From: Oscillospiraceae bacterium | GTDB lineage: Bacteria; Bacillota; Clostridia; Oscillospirales; Ruminococcaceae | Direction of reading: 5' to 3' | DNA length: 64,000 nt | Assembly (NCBI GenBank): GCA_030153485.1 | Contig: JAGUQX010000007.1 | Span: 153,961-217,960 of the forward strand | In this document: positions 16,059-25,077 of the stretch, in pieces | Position numbering within the stretch: the first letter of the stretch is position 1 | Layout: the number at the start of each line of letters is the position of its first letter | The notes under the pieces: model-generated | The model's database searches: none | Seen by the model: only the letters and a program-made list of their open reading frames with translations | What the model was told of the DNA's origin: nothing | Position numbers and translations under genes: made by a program

Positions 16059-16655
16059 ATTATTAACAGATATATATGAGTTCTCTCCTATAAATTTATT
16101 ACTTATCCCTATAGGATTCAAACAGCTCATATAGCCGTTAAGCATTTTATATTCTAATCCAACTATATTAACACCAGCTGCATTACTACTAATACAAAAT
16201 ATTGATATATCTCCAACCATAGATTTATCAAACTTTATTTTATCATTTGTAATGCAAGTTATAATTTCTTGTTTTCCAAATATAGAAACCTTTTTACCTA
16301 TAGAAGAAATAAAATTTGCTATTTGTAAATTACCAATTGTATGATCCATCCGCTTTCCAAGAGCTCCATAGATATGAAAAATATCATATCCCATAGAAAG
16401 TCCTTTTTGTACAGCAAGCATTAGATCTGTTTCATCCTTTTTTACAGGATATATACTTGTTTTAATATTATCATCAAATTTATACGATATAGAGTCGAAA
16501 TCTCCAACTATAAAATCAACTTGTATATTATTTTCTTTTAAATAATCATACCCTCCGTCAGCAGCTATAACTATGTCATCACTATCTAATTTTAAATTAT
16601 AACAATGAACATCACCTGCACCAAATATGACGCATTTTTTTTTATTTTTTTTCAT
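16029..16655 (-). CDS. thiN: Thiamine pyrophosphokinase
   Basis: Transfers pyrophosphate from ATP to thiamine, giving thiamine diphosphate. The 208 residues show IAADGGYDYL, FIVGDFDS, PVKKDETDLMLAV and IYGALGKRMDHTIGN, all conserved catalytic and metal-binding segments of the TPK family. Length is normal. No TPP riboswitch is visible upstream, which is usual for salvage-type thiN. In many Firmicutes it lies near rpe/rsgA; here it stands beside unrelated genes. Confidence 0.93.
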   Translation of the reverse strand: MKKNKKKCVIFGAGDVHCYNLKLDSDDIVIAADGGYDYLKENNIQVDFIVGDFDSISYKFDDNIKTSIYPVKKDETDLMLAVQKGLSMGYDIFHIYGALGKRMDHTIGNLQIANFISSIGKKVSIFGKQEIITCITNDKIKFDKSMVGDISIFCISSNAAGVNIVGLEYKMLNGYMSCLNPIGISNKFIGENSYISVNNGSLIVVYSY

Positions 16656-16772
16656 ATTACCTCTTTAATTAAGAATAAGTTAAAAAGATATTATATTTAA
16701 AAGCATAAAATGTAATATTAATAAATATAATATTAATAAATAATAAATTTAATTTAGAATAAAGGTGAAAAT

Positions 16773-17246
16773 ATTTTTTATTTAATAAAATTAATACCCC
16801 TTACGATAAGTATATTAATTAGTTTAGGACTTGGTTTTTTATCTAGTGTATTTTCTGGAAACTCTTTTGAAATATATAAAAATTTAAACCTACCAGCATT
16901 ATCCCCTCCACCATCTTTATTTCCATTAGTTTGGACAATACTATTTATACTAATGGGAATATCCGCTTATATAATATTTAATTCTAAAAGTGAAAAGAAA
17001 ACTATGTCTATCATTATATACTTTTCACAACTTATTTTAAACTTTTTTTGGCCTATTATATTTTTTAAGTTTGAAAATTATTTTTTATCTCTTATTTGGA
17101 TAATAGTATTACTGATATTTATATTAATAATGATAAAAAATTTTTATAAAATAGATAAAATATCAGGAATACTACAAATTCCATATTTTTTATGGGTTGT
17201 ATTTGCAATATATTTAAATCTTGGAGTATATATATTAAATAGATAA
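16773..17246 (+). CDS. TspO/MBR-family membrane protein, non-canonical start
   Basis: Five-segment membrane protein of the TspO family (porphyrin/cholesterol-binding translocator proteins). The visible frame includes NLNLPALSPPPSLFPLVWTI and LFILMGISAY, the conserved PxWxPPxxxFxxVWxxLYxxMGxxAY region, although Trp is Ser in the first part. That region lies upstream of the first ATG (16953), so the protein must start earlier. No ATG/GTG/TTG occurs in this frame back to a stop at about 16755. An ATT at 16773 follows AAAGGTG by 5 bases and would give 157 residues, the family length. Alternatively one missing T in the T6 run (16774-16779) would connect to GTG at 16765. Confidence 0.8.
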   Translation: MFYLIKLIPLTISILISLGLGFLSSVFSGNSFEIYKNLNLPALSPPPSLFPLVWTILFILMGISAYIIFNSKSEKKTMSIIIYFSQLILNFFWPIIFFKFENYFLSLIWIIVLLIFILIMIKNFYKIDKISGILQIPYFLWVVFAIYLNLGVYILNR

Positions 17247-17290
17247 AATAAAAAGAATTACATGTATATATACTGTAATTCTTTTTATTT
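17246..17290. terminator. Bidirectional terminator between tspO and essC
   Basis: Perfect 17-bp stem (AAATAAAAAGAATTACA and its complement) with an 11-base loop, flanked by T-rich ends on both strands. It lies between converging tspO (stop 17246) and essC (stop 17341). Confidence 0.88.
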
Positions 17291-17340
17291 ATAGATAAAT
17301 AGTAATTATTCCTTCATTATATATGCTATTAATTACAATA

Positions 17341-20300
17341 TTATATATTTGATTTTGGAATTTTAATTTTTATTAGATTTCCCTTTGAAAAAATTATACC
17401 TTGATCTAATGGAAATTTATCACTACGTTGATGAGAGATAGAAAATATAGATTGATCATTTGGATTTCCAAGTATTATTCCGTTAAAACTTTCTTTAAAA
17501 ATTTTACTTATCTGATCAAATCCCTTAAGCTTATTTGACAAAGTTGTAGCTATTATAGAAATATTCATCTGTAAACAAGCAATAATTATATTTTCTGCTT
17601 TATTATTTTTTGTGTTTTTTATTAAATCAATAAAATTATCACAATCATCTATAACTATAAATACGCTTTTCAAATTGCCATAAAACTCTTTTGGTTTTAA
17701 TTCGGGGTTTAGCTCTTTTTCTAAAACAAATTGTTTCTGCCTATCCTCTATCAATACATTAAGTTTTTCTAATAAAATATTAGCATCATCTAGACTTTCT
17801 GTATAAAAGCTATCTTTAATAATAGATTTTAATGAATATAACTCCATATCTTTAGAATCTATTATAAACAATAGAGAATTTACATCTATAAAAGATATAA
17901 TATTTTTTAATATATTAGTTTTTCCTTTTTGTGATCCTCCAACAATTAAATTAACACCATCTTTTATATTAAAATATTGAGGTTCAACATCTTCTATATC
18001 CAAACCAATAGGTATATGATTATTATCTAGATTAGTTTTAATATATTCTTTAAATAAATCTAAGCTTAAAACTTCTGGTAACATAGGTATACCTTTAATC
18101 GGTTCTCCTGAGTATCCATTTTTTATAGACAAGCAAATATCTTTTATACTATTACTATATTCTATTTCATCATTAAATATATCAACTACATATATCTGCA
18201 TAATACTTGCATTTTCTAATTTAATCAATGATCTCCCCTTAATTTCTGATATTTTATACGGTGATCTACCAATAATGTTATTAATTTCAGAGTTATCAAA
18301 CATATATAAACATATTTTGGTTTTAATGTTATTTAAAACAGCATATTTAATTGAACTTTCTCTAGATGCAGTAATAATTATATATACACCCATACTAGGT
18401 CCATCTCTAGATAGCTTTGTTATAAAATCTTCTATTTCATAATTTATCTCTTTTATAACATCATAGTTGTCTATAAAAATAACTATTCCAAAAAGTCTTT
18501 CTTGAACAATAGTGTTATACATATTAAAATTAACAGCACCTTCTTTTGCAAATAAAGCTTTTCGTAAACTAAGTTCTTTGCTAATGATCTTTATGAATTT
18601 ATTAAATTTTTCTATATCATCAAAGCTTATATAATCAGATGTATGCGGGAGACCCTTTAATTGAATCAATGATGCATTTCCAAAATCTATAATGTAGAAT
18701 CTTAGTAAATTAGGATTATTTTTTATAGCTAGTCCAATAGCTATAGTTATAATAGAAGTTGATTTTCCAAAACCAGATGATCCAAATATAACTAAATTTC
18801 CATCTTTAGTTAAATTAATTTCATAATCTTGTTGACTCTGTTTTTCAGGAATATCTACAACTCCAAGATGAAAAATAAGATCTATATCTATAACATTATC
18901 TAAAGAATAATCTTTTTCTAATTTTATATAAGGAGAAACTATTTGATCTTTTAAATTAGGTAGCCAAGGTCTTTCTACATCTTTCAAATTCATTGAAACA
19001 TATATTCTATTTATATAATTTATGACAACATCTAGCTCTGTTTGTTTTATACTATTATCTACATCAGAAAGACTTAAATCTTTATTTAAAATAACCCCTT
19101 GTCCAAGCTCATTTAATAAAAAAATTCTGTCATCAACTAGATTAACGTCTTTATCATTTGTAAAGCTTGCTCCACTCCAAGCAGATTGAAATAGCTCATA
19201 TATTTCATTATTCCCAACTTGTAAATATGCTCTTCCAGGAAGAGTTATATTAGCGGCATCAGGAGTTTTAATTATTTCATTGCTATCTCCTTCATTTGCA
19301 ACTTTTAACGCTAATTTAAATTTTGAGTTTGTCCATATTTGATCATCTACAACACCACTTGGCTTTTGTGTAGCCAATATTAAATGAATTCCTAAACTTC
19401 TTCCTATTCTAGCCGCACTAACAAGTTCGCTCATAAAATCTGGTTGTTCTTTTTTGAGCTCTGCAAATTCATCAGAAATAATAAAAAGATGTGGTATTGG
19501 ATTTTTAGCTTCACCATTTTTAAATATTTTATTATATTGATTTATATGGTTTACATTATATTCACTAAAAACTTTTTGTCTTCTTGAAAGTTCACTTTTT
19601 ATAGACGCCATCGCTCTCATACTTTGGGATCCATCTAGATTTGTTATAGACCCTAATAGATGAGGAAGGTTTTTAAACAATCCTGCCATTCCTCCACCTT
19701 TATAATCTATTAATAAAAATCCAACCTCATAAGGATGGAAATTAACAGCTAATGATAAAATATATGACTGAACTATTTCACTCTTTCCAGACCCAGTTGT
19801 CCCAGCGACTAGTCCGTGGGGACCATGCGACTTTTCATGTAAATCTAAATTTACTATATCTTTTTCGCCTCTTAAACCAAGAGGAACTGCCAATGTTTTA
19901 TGAGAAGAATTTTCTATCCATCTATTTTCTATATTCAATTCTTCTGGATTTTTAACTCCGTATAGTTCAAAAAAAGTTACACTTTCAGGTATTTGAGATT
20001 TAATTCCTTTTACATGCTCTATTGACGCAATTTGTCTTGAAACCATCTCTAGATTTATCCCTTTTAAACTATCCAACTCAATTTTTATATTTGATATCTT
20101 GGATTCATTTAATAATAATACCCCTGTTTGACTATCTTCTAATATAAGTATTGTTTTTATATTCTCAGGAATATTTGATTTTGTATAGGTTGTATATATA
20201 ATAGAAAATCCTAAACCTAAGTTATCTTGTTGAAAATATTCCATTATAGAATGGTTTAAAACCAATTTTGGATCTTCTAAAATAAATATATAGTGTGGAA

Positions 20301-21783
20301 AAAACACACTTTCTTTTTTATCATCATCTTGTTTAGATTTTCTGTTTTTTAAAATTTGTAATATACTTCCTAAAACTTGATCTCTAGCTCTGCTTGTGCT
20401 AACTAAACCAGCAACATTTATAGCCTTTATCTTTAAATGCGGATACCATTTCATCCATTCAAATTTATCCTCATATTCCCTTGAATAAAAAAGAATGATC
20501 TCTATATCATTATAGCTATGTCTAAATGTTAAATTATAAATTATATTTTGTAGAATATTATGTATATTTTTAACTTCACCAACTATTCCTAGATGTGAAT
20601 TTCTTAAATTTATAGATATTGGTAATTTTTTTAAAGTTTTATATTTGTTATATATACTATCTGCTTCATCTCTAAGAATATCTTTTTCTAAATCAAGTTC
20701 ATTACTATCAAAGCTTAGATTATATGATGCTTTAACATCACTTTTCCCCAATGATATATTTAAAAAGTCATCATCATTCATACTAACTTCATAAATTCGA
20801 TTGCTATAGTTTTCAATCATGTATTCTATTTCTTTTGGATTAGGATTATTATATTCTAGTGCATCTATTTGACGATTTTTCAATAAATCTAATTTTTTCC
20901 TAATCTTTAAAAGATAATCATTATAGACCTGTTTTCTTCTTTTTATCTTATTTTTGATATCAAGAGTTTTTCTAATATACGAAGTTAAAGAAAATGTAGT
21001 AGTCATAAAAGTTCCCACAATGCTCATAATAATAAATAGTCCTCTAGGCTGAAATATACTTATAACAATAGTTAAACTAGTCATAACAATAGGCGGTATG
21101 ATAATTTTTATTAATTGTCCCTTTTCTCTATTTGGTTTAACCATAGGCTTTAATATAGATATATTTTCAGTTGGAACCCTTTTGACAATTCTTGGAGATT
21201 TATTATAAAAAGGAAAATCATCAAACAATTTATCCTGATATATATATTCTTCTACAGATGAATTATAATTTGTTGTAGATCCTATTATTATTAAATAATT
21301 TTTATAAACATTGATCCTTATATTATTGATAATAAATAGATCTCCATATTCGTAGTTTATAATATTTTGACATATTAATTTTCCATTATGATATATATTT
21401 ATACTATTTATTAAAACGGTCAAATTATTATTTAAAATATTAAATGATAATTGGATATTTTTATCTGTATTTAACTTTATATTAGAAAAAGAATCATTTC
21501 CAATAACTAAATTATCATATAATTTAAAATAAGAAGTATTATTTTCTATATTATTAAAATATATAAATGATATTTTATCAGAAACTATGTATTCTTTATA
21601 AGGTGTTATATCTTTATTATTTTGATTAACTAAAAAAAGTTTATTATTTTTAATTTCAAATTCTACTTCTTTATTATCTTTTTTAGATAATTTATAATCT
21701 TTATCAAGATATAAAAAATTTTCTAAAGTATACTCAAAACAATAATTTTTATTTTTCACAATTAAAATATTTCTATTTCTCAT
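17341..21783 (-). CDS. essC: Type VIIb secretion ATPase EssC
   Basis: The motor of the WXG100 secretion system, a 1480-residue FtsK/SpoIIIE-family membrane ATPase. The N-terminal about 190 residues are the FHA-like cytoplasmic part. Two membrane segments lie near 225-272 (VMTSLTIVISIF, GLFIIMSIVGTFM). Three ATPase domains follow: D1 with GTTGSGKSE near residue 660 and LLIDYKGGGM; D2 with GSSGFGKST near 1004 and FYIIDFG; D3 with GGSQKGKT near 1284 and VFIVIDDCDN. All three Walker A motifs look intact. It is the last gene of the esxA-essA-esaB-essB-essC operon, 28 bases after essB. Confidence 0.96.
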   Translation of the reverse strand: MRNRNILIVKNKNYCFEYTLENFLYLDKDYKLSKKDNKEVEFEIKNNKLFLVNQNNKDITPYKEYIVSDKISFIYFNNIENNTSYFKLYDNLVIGNDSFSNIKLNTDKNIQLSFNILNNNLTVLINSINIYHNGKLICQNIINYEYGDLFIINNIRINVYKNYLIIIGSTTNYNSSVEEYIYQDKLFDDFPFYNKSPRIVKRVPTENISILKPMVKPNREKGQLIKIIIPPIVMTSLTIVISIFQPRGLFIIMSIVGTFMTTTFSLTSYIRKTLDIKNKIKRRKQVYNDYLLKIRKKLDLLKNRQIDALEYNNPNPKEIEYMIENYSNRIYEVSMNDDDFLNISLGKSDVKASYNLSFDSNELDLEKDILRDEADSIYNKYKTLKKLPISINLRNSHLGIVGEVKNIHNILQNIIYNLTFRHSYNDIEIILFYSREYEDKFEWMKWYPHLKIKAINVAGLVSTSRARDQVLGSILQILKNRKSKQDDDKKESVFFPHYIFILEDPKLVLNHSIMEYFQQDNLGLGFSIIYTTYTKSNIPENIKTILILEDSQTGVLLLNESKISNIKIELDSLKGINLEMVSRQIASIEHVKGIKSQIPESVTFFELYGVKNPEELNIENRWIENSSHKTLAVPLGLRGEKDIVNLDLHEKSHGPHGLVAGTTGSGKSEIVQSYILSLAVNFHPYEVGFLLIDYKGGGMAGLFKNLPHLLGSITNLDGSQSMRAMASIKSELSRRQKVFSEYNVNHINQYNKIFKNGEAKNPIPHLFIISDEFAELKKEQPDFMSELVSAARIGRSLGIHLILATQKPSGVVDDQIWTNSKFKLALKVANEGDSNEIIKTPDAANITLPGRAYLQVGNNEIYELFQSAWSGASFTNDKDVNLVDDRIFLLNELGQGVILNKDLSLSDVDNSIKQTELDVVINYINRIYVSMNLKDVERPWLPNLKDQIVSPYIKLEKDYSLDNVIDIDLIFHLGVVDIPEKQSQQDYEINLTKDGNLVIFGSSGFGKSTSIITIAIGLAIKNNPNLLRFYIIDFGNASLIQLKGLPHTSDYISFDDIEKFNKFIKIISKELSLRKALFAKEGAVNFNMYNTIVQERLFGIVIFIDNYDVIKEINYEIEDFITKLSRDGPSMGVYIIITASRESSIKYAVLNNIKTKICLYMFDNSEINNIIGRSPYKISEIKGRSLIKLENASIMQIYVVDIFNDEIEYSNSIKDICLSIKNGYSGEPIKGIPMLPEVLSLDLFKEYIKTNLDNNHIPIGLDIEDVEPQYFNIKDGVNLIVGGSQKGKTNILKNIISFIDVNSLLFIIDSKDMELYSLKSIIKDSFYTESLDDANILLEKLNVLIEDRQKQFVLEKELNPELKPKEFYGNLKSVFIVIDDCDNFIDLIKNTKNNKAENIIIACLQMNISIIATTLSNKLKGFDQISKIFKESFNGIILGNPNDQSIFSISHQRSDKFPLDQGIIFSKGNLIKIKIPKSNI

Positions 21784-21811
21784 ATATTATCCTAAAAGTA
21801 ATATTAAAATA

Positions 21812-22930
21812 TCACTTTGGTGTTTCCTCTCTTATCTTCTGATCAATATTTTTAATTTCTTCATCTATCTCTTTTAGAATAGCTTCTTTTTCTTCACCTT
21901 TTATATTTAAATCTCCTTCAATATATATCTTTTTTTTCATATAAGAATATAATGTATATTGATTATCACCCAACTGTTTTCCAATCCCTATAGCTTCATC
22001 ATATAAACCTTTTCCTAAATATATCCAAAATTCAAAAAATTTTTCATCACTATTTAATATAATATTAGATAATATATTATTTTTTTGATTATCTGCTAAA
22101 TTTTCTAAATTTATATAAGAAACACATAAAAAATATTTTGTATCTCTATCCATCTCAGATAAAGAAATATTACTTAAATCATCAATAACCTGTCCATAAT
22201 CCTTATGAATATAATTATTATTTGCAGTTATAATCATATTTTTTAAAGGCAATCTATATCCTGATTCATAAATTATATACCCGCAACTTATAACAAATAA
22301 AAAACTAACAAAAATACTCATCCTTTTATATAAATAAAATGATTTTTTATTTATATTTATTGTTTTTTCAGTTTTATATAAAACTAAAGTTTTATATTCT
22401 ACAAATAATTCTTCATAAATTAAATTAATATTATCTAATCTATTAATTCTACTTAAAAATTTATCCTTATTTAAAATATCTAAACCACCATATAAATAAT
22501 CATCATATGTATATTTGTTTTGTAATAAATAGCCCATCAAACTTTTAACTTGATCTGTATAAACGCTTTCTTTATTCTCTTTAAATCCTTTTACAAAATC
22601 TCTCTTTAAAAATTTTATATTAAAATCTATATCAAAAAATATATTCTGAGGATTTAATATTACAGAAAATTCATTCATATTATTCAAAGATTTTATAACA
22701 TTTAATATCACTTTAATTTTATTTAATTTTTCTTCTATTTTTGAACTAGCTAAACATTTTAAATTTTGAATATTATATTCAAAATTTAAATAGTCTTCTT
22801 CTATTTCTATACTGCATGGAACTAAATAATCTTTCGAATATGATAATTTAATAAAAAATGTTTTATTAAATAAATTATACTCAGACAATTTATCTTTTGT
22901 TTTTATAATTGTATCAATTTTATTTTCCAT
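21812..22930 (-). CDS. essB: Type VIIb secretion protein EssB (YukC)
   Basis: A 372-residue core subunit of the secretion channel. The N-terminal half is the cytoplasmic pseudokinase-like domain (for example NEFSVILNPQNIFFDIDFN). One membrane segment lies near residue 205-225 (IFVSFLFVISCGYIIYESGY). The extracytoplasmic helical domain follows (DRDTKYFLCVSYINLENLA) and ends in a charged coiled coil. Topology and gene order match YukC/EssB. RBS is AGGGAGA. It starts 9 bases after esaB. Confidence 0.9.
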   Translation of the reverse strand: MENKIDTIIKTKDKLSEYNLFNKTFFIKLSYSKDYLVPCSIEIEEDYLNFEYNIQNLKCLASSKIEEKLNKIKVILNVIKSLNNMNEFSVILNPQNIFFDIDFNIKFLKRDFVKGFKENKESVYTDQVKSLMGYLLQNKYTYDDYLYGGLDILNKDKFLSRINRLDNINLIYEELFVEYKTLVLYKTEKTININKKSFYLYKRMSIFVSFLFVISCGYIIYESGYRLPLKNMIITANNNYIHKDYGQVIDDLSNISLSEMDRDTKYFLCVSYINLENLADNQKNNILSNIILNSDEKFFEFWIYLGKGLYDEAIGIGKQLGDNQYTLYSYMKKKIYIEGDLNIKGEEKEAILKEIDEEIKNIDQKIREETPK

Positions 22931-22939
22931 ATATTCTCC

Positions 22940-23176
22940 CTATAAAATTTCTAATATATCTCCATTAAATATCTTTGAATCCATATATCTATTATAAATA
23001 CTAATCGTATCCTTAACTATAAAAGATTTTACAAAAAACACTTTATCAATATCTACAGAAAAATCTAAAGTATCATTTAAAACAACTATTGTATCTAATA
23101 TACGTTGTTTAGAATCAACTATTATATCAAATTTTTTATTATATAATTTATTATTAAACGTTAGAGTAATTGTCAT
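22940..23176 (-). CDS. esaB: Ubiquitin-like type VII component EsaB (YukD)
   Basis: A 78-residue small protein with the ubiquitin-like YukD pattern: a beta hairpin at the N-terminus (MTITLTFNNKLYNKKFDIIV), a central helix, and the final KIFNGDILEIL segment. Cytoplasmic regulator or partner of the secretion machine in Staphylococcus and Bacillus. It overlaps essA by 23 bases. Identification rests on fold pattern, size and its exact place between essA and essB. Confidence 0.85.
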   Translation of the reverse strand: MTITLTFNNKLYNKKFDIIVDSKQRILDTIVVLNDTLDFSVDIDKVFFVKSFIVKDTISIYNRYMDSKIFNGDILEIL

Positions 23177-23639
23177 AACTATTTTCCTTTTTAAACTTTA
23201 AAATATAATATTTATTAGTTAATAAATATGTTATAAATACAGATAAAAAACATATTAGTAAAATAATGAAGTTGTATTTATTTTTCGCACTATCTTCTTC
23301 TTTTTTAACAATAGGATTGTTTTTTACACTATTAAAAAGATTGTATTCAATAATTTTATCTCTAAAATAATATTCTTCATCTTTTTTAATAGATTCTTTT
23401 TCAAAAGTTTTTTTAATAATATTATTTTTTTCTTCTATATCCAAATAGTTTTTATATTCAACTTTTTCTATATATTCATCAAAAAAAACAGGTATCCTAT
23501 ATATATCTGTAATTGAACTATATGCTTCTTTTTTTTCTATAAATGCAGATGGATCTAATTCTATATACTCATCAGCAAAAACTTTGTTTAAGGATAATAT
23601 ATATATTAAACTAATTAAAAAAGGTAGATATCTTTTCAA
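23154..23639 (-). CDS. essA: Type VII secretion protein EssA-like
   Basis: A 161-residue membrane protein with an N-terminal signal peptide (FLISLIYILSLNKVFADE), a charged extracytoplasmic stretch and a C-terminal membrane segment (FIILLICFLSVFITYLL). The YIELDPSAFIEKKEAYSS segment just after the signal peptide matches the EssA N-terminal pattern (L-x-P-x-x-Y/F-x-K-K). Start is TTG at 23639 with a GGGGG ribosome binding site. A hairpin separates it from esxA upstream. Confidence 0.8.
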   Translation of the reverse strand: MKRYLPFLISLIYILSLNKVFADEYIELDPSAFIEKKEAYSSITDIYRIPVFFDEYIEKVEYKNYLDIEEKNNIIKKTFEKESIKKDEEYYFRDKIIEYNLFNSVKNNPIVKKEEDSAKNKYNFIILLICFLSVFITYLLTNKYYILKFKKENSYDNYSNV

Positions 23640-23661
23640 ACGAAACCCCCGTAATAAAGAT

Positions 23662-23697
23662 ACCTCCTATAAATTATAATGAAAATTTATAGGAGGT
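23662..23697 (-). promoter_or_regulatory. 14-bp hairpin between esxA and essA
   Basis: Perfect inverted repeat ACCTCCTATAAATT / AATTTATAGGAGGT with an 8-base loop, 11 bases after the esxA stop and 23 bases before the essA start. No T tract follows on the minus strand. It looks like a processing or stability element, or a partial attenuator. It would let the substrate gene esxA be made in excess over the machine genes (inference). Confidence 0.65.
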
Positions 23698-23707
23698 TAT
23701 ATAATAT

Positions 23708-24001
23708 TTATTGATTTATCTGTTTTGATAGCTCTAAATCAAGATTTTCTATTTGATTTGCTGTTCCGTCTAATTTTTGTGCTATATCATCAATCAACTC
23801 TTTTGTCTGATTAAATGATGGTTTTAGTTCTTCAAATCTAGCTTTAAAAGCCTCGCTTGCTTTACCTTCCCATTCTTCCTGTAGTTGATTAAGTAATTTT
23901 TCCATATTATTTATAGTTTCTTGAAATTTTTCACCTTCCGAATGATATTCACGTGATCTTCCTCGCATATCATCAGGGGTTAATCTAATCTGTCCTGCCA
24001 T
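23708..24001 (-). CDS. esxA: WXG100-family secreted protein EsxA
   Basis: A 97-residue helical-hairpin protein with the turn motif W44-E45-G46 (QLQEEWEGKASEAFKARF), the hallmark substrate of type VII secretion. The N-terminus IRLTPDDMRGRSREYHSEG is typical of EsxA. A clear C-terminal Y-x3-D/E export motif is not seen. First gene of the machine operon; RBS AGGAGAAG, promoter at 24071-24099. Confidence 0.95.
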   Translation of the reverse strand: MAGQIRLTPDDMRGRSREYHSEGEKFQETINNMEKLLNQLQEEWEGKASEAFKARFEELKPSFNQTKELIDDIAQKLDGTANQIENLDLELSKQINQ

Positions 24002-24070
24002 TATAAACTTCTCCTAATCTTTTAATATTAATTTATTATATGATAAATAAAAATATACTATATACATTAT

Positions 24071-24099
24071 ATTATATATAGTTGTCTTTTATTGTCGAA
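24071..24099 (-). promoter_or_regulatory. Promoter of the esxA operon
   Basis: Read on the minus strand: TTCGAC (24099-24094), exactly 17 bases, then TATAAT (24076-24071). It gives a leader of about 60 bases to esxA. The same TTCGAC -35 is used by the divergent amidase promoter. Confidence 0.65.
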
Positions 24100-24158
24100 T
24101 TATAAATTAATATTAGATAAATATAATTTTCCTAATATTCATTTATAAAAATACATTA

Positions 24159-24187
24159 TTCGACTTTTATCTAAATATTTATACTAT
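24159..24187 (+). promoter_or_regulatory. Promoter of the amidase gene
   Basis: TTCGAC (24159-24164), 17 bases, TACTAT (24182-24187), 44 bases before the amidase ATG. Mirrors the esxA promoter, suggesting shared control of the two divergent units. Confidence 0.6.
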
Positions 24188-24231
24188 AGTATTAATTTAA
24201 TACTAAGAATATTTTATTTAGGAGAGATAGT

Positions 24232-24891
24232 ATGACAAAAGTTCTTATTATAGATGCAGGACATGGCGGTAAAGATCCTGGTGCTGTTAATGTAAGTAGA
24301 TATGAAAAAGATGATGTTTTAAAAATTTCATTAGCGGTCCAAGCTGATTTAAAAATATATGATTTAACAGTAGTAATGACTAGAGATACCGATGTATCTT
24401 TAGAATTAAGTGAACGAGCAGATATTGCTAAAGATAATAAAGCCGATTTAATGCTATCAATTCATAGGAATTCTCATACTACTGGTTTGGCTAACGGAAT
24501 TGAAGTATGTATACATAAAAAAGCTTCGGCAGAATCTAAAGAAGCAGCAAAGGTAATGATAAGTAAAATAGTCCCAGCTTCTGGTATGAAGGATAGAGGA
24601 GTTAAAGCTGAAAAAGGTTATGCCGTTCTAAAAAATCTAGACATACCTGGAATGTTATTAGAACTAGGATTTATATCAAACTCTAAAGATAACACCCTAT
24701 TTGATTCTAACTTTGATTCTATTGTAGAAGCCATAGTGGAAGCTTTAGTAGATATATTAGATTTAAAGGTTGCTGAAGAGGATAAAGAAGAGATTACAAC
24801 GGTATATAATAACGGGCATTCTCCTTCAGACCAACAAGATGATGGAAAACTAAGATATGTATTTGGCGAAGTATCTAGTAGATATGTATAA
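24232..24891 (+). CDS. N-acetylmuramoyl-L-alanine amidase (Amidase_3), no signal peptide
   Basis: Zinc amidase that cleaves the lactyl-amide bond of peptidoglycan. The sequence starts MTKVLIIDAGHGGKDPGA (zinc His), then ERADIAKDNKADLMLSIHRNS (second zinc His region) and IPGMLLELGFISNSKDN (catalytic Glu). The catalytic domain fills residues 1-175; the remaining 45 residues are an acidic tail ending VFGEVSSRYV with no known wall-binding domain. There is no Sec signal. Such leaderless amidases are usual in phage, but no phage genes surround it. It is divergent from esxA, so a role in opening the wall for the secretion system, or export by it, is plausible inference. Confidence 0.9.
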   Translation: MTKVLIIDAGHGGKDPGAVNVSRYEKDDVLKISLAVQADLKIYDLTVVMTRDTDVSLELSERADIAKDNKADLMLSIHRNSHTTGLANGIEVCIHKKASAESKEAAKVMISKIVPASGMKDRGVKAEKGYAVLKNLDIPGMLLELGFISNSKDNTLFDSNFDSIVEAIVEALVDILDLKVAEEDKEEITTVYNNGHSPSDQQDDGKLRYVFGEVSSRYV

Positions 24892-24954
24892 AATTAAATA
24901 AAACATAAAGGTGATATTGATAAAACAATATCACCTTTATGTTTTATTTAATTT
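24891..24954. terminator. Terminator with a perfect 29-bp stem after the amidase
   Basis: Arms 24891-24919 and 24926-24954 are perfect complements with a 6-base loop and a T6 tract directly after. The stem begins on the last base of the amidase stop codon. Unusually long for an intrinsic terminator; A-rich and T-rich flanks on both sides could let it act in either direction. Confidence 0.88.
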
Positions 24955-25077
24955 TTTATACTATCATAAAATTGAAGTTAATATTAATTTCAATTTGAAA
25001 ATAATATATTTATATGATAAAATTGTTAACAAAACTTATCACGTTTTATTAATATAAATATAATAAGGAGATATATT

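Noticed and set aside
16656-16764. TPP riboswitch before thiN
   Set aside because: The upstream gap is short and purely AT-rich, without CTGAGA or the other conserved TPP segments.
24232-24891. Prophage remnant around the amidase
   Set aside because: No integrase, structural, holin or packaging genes lie nearby; the flanks are type VII secretion genes.
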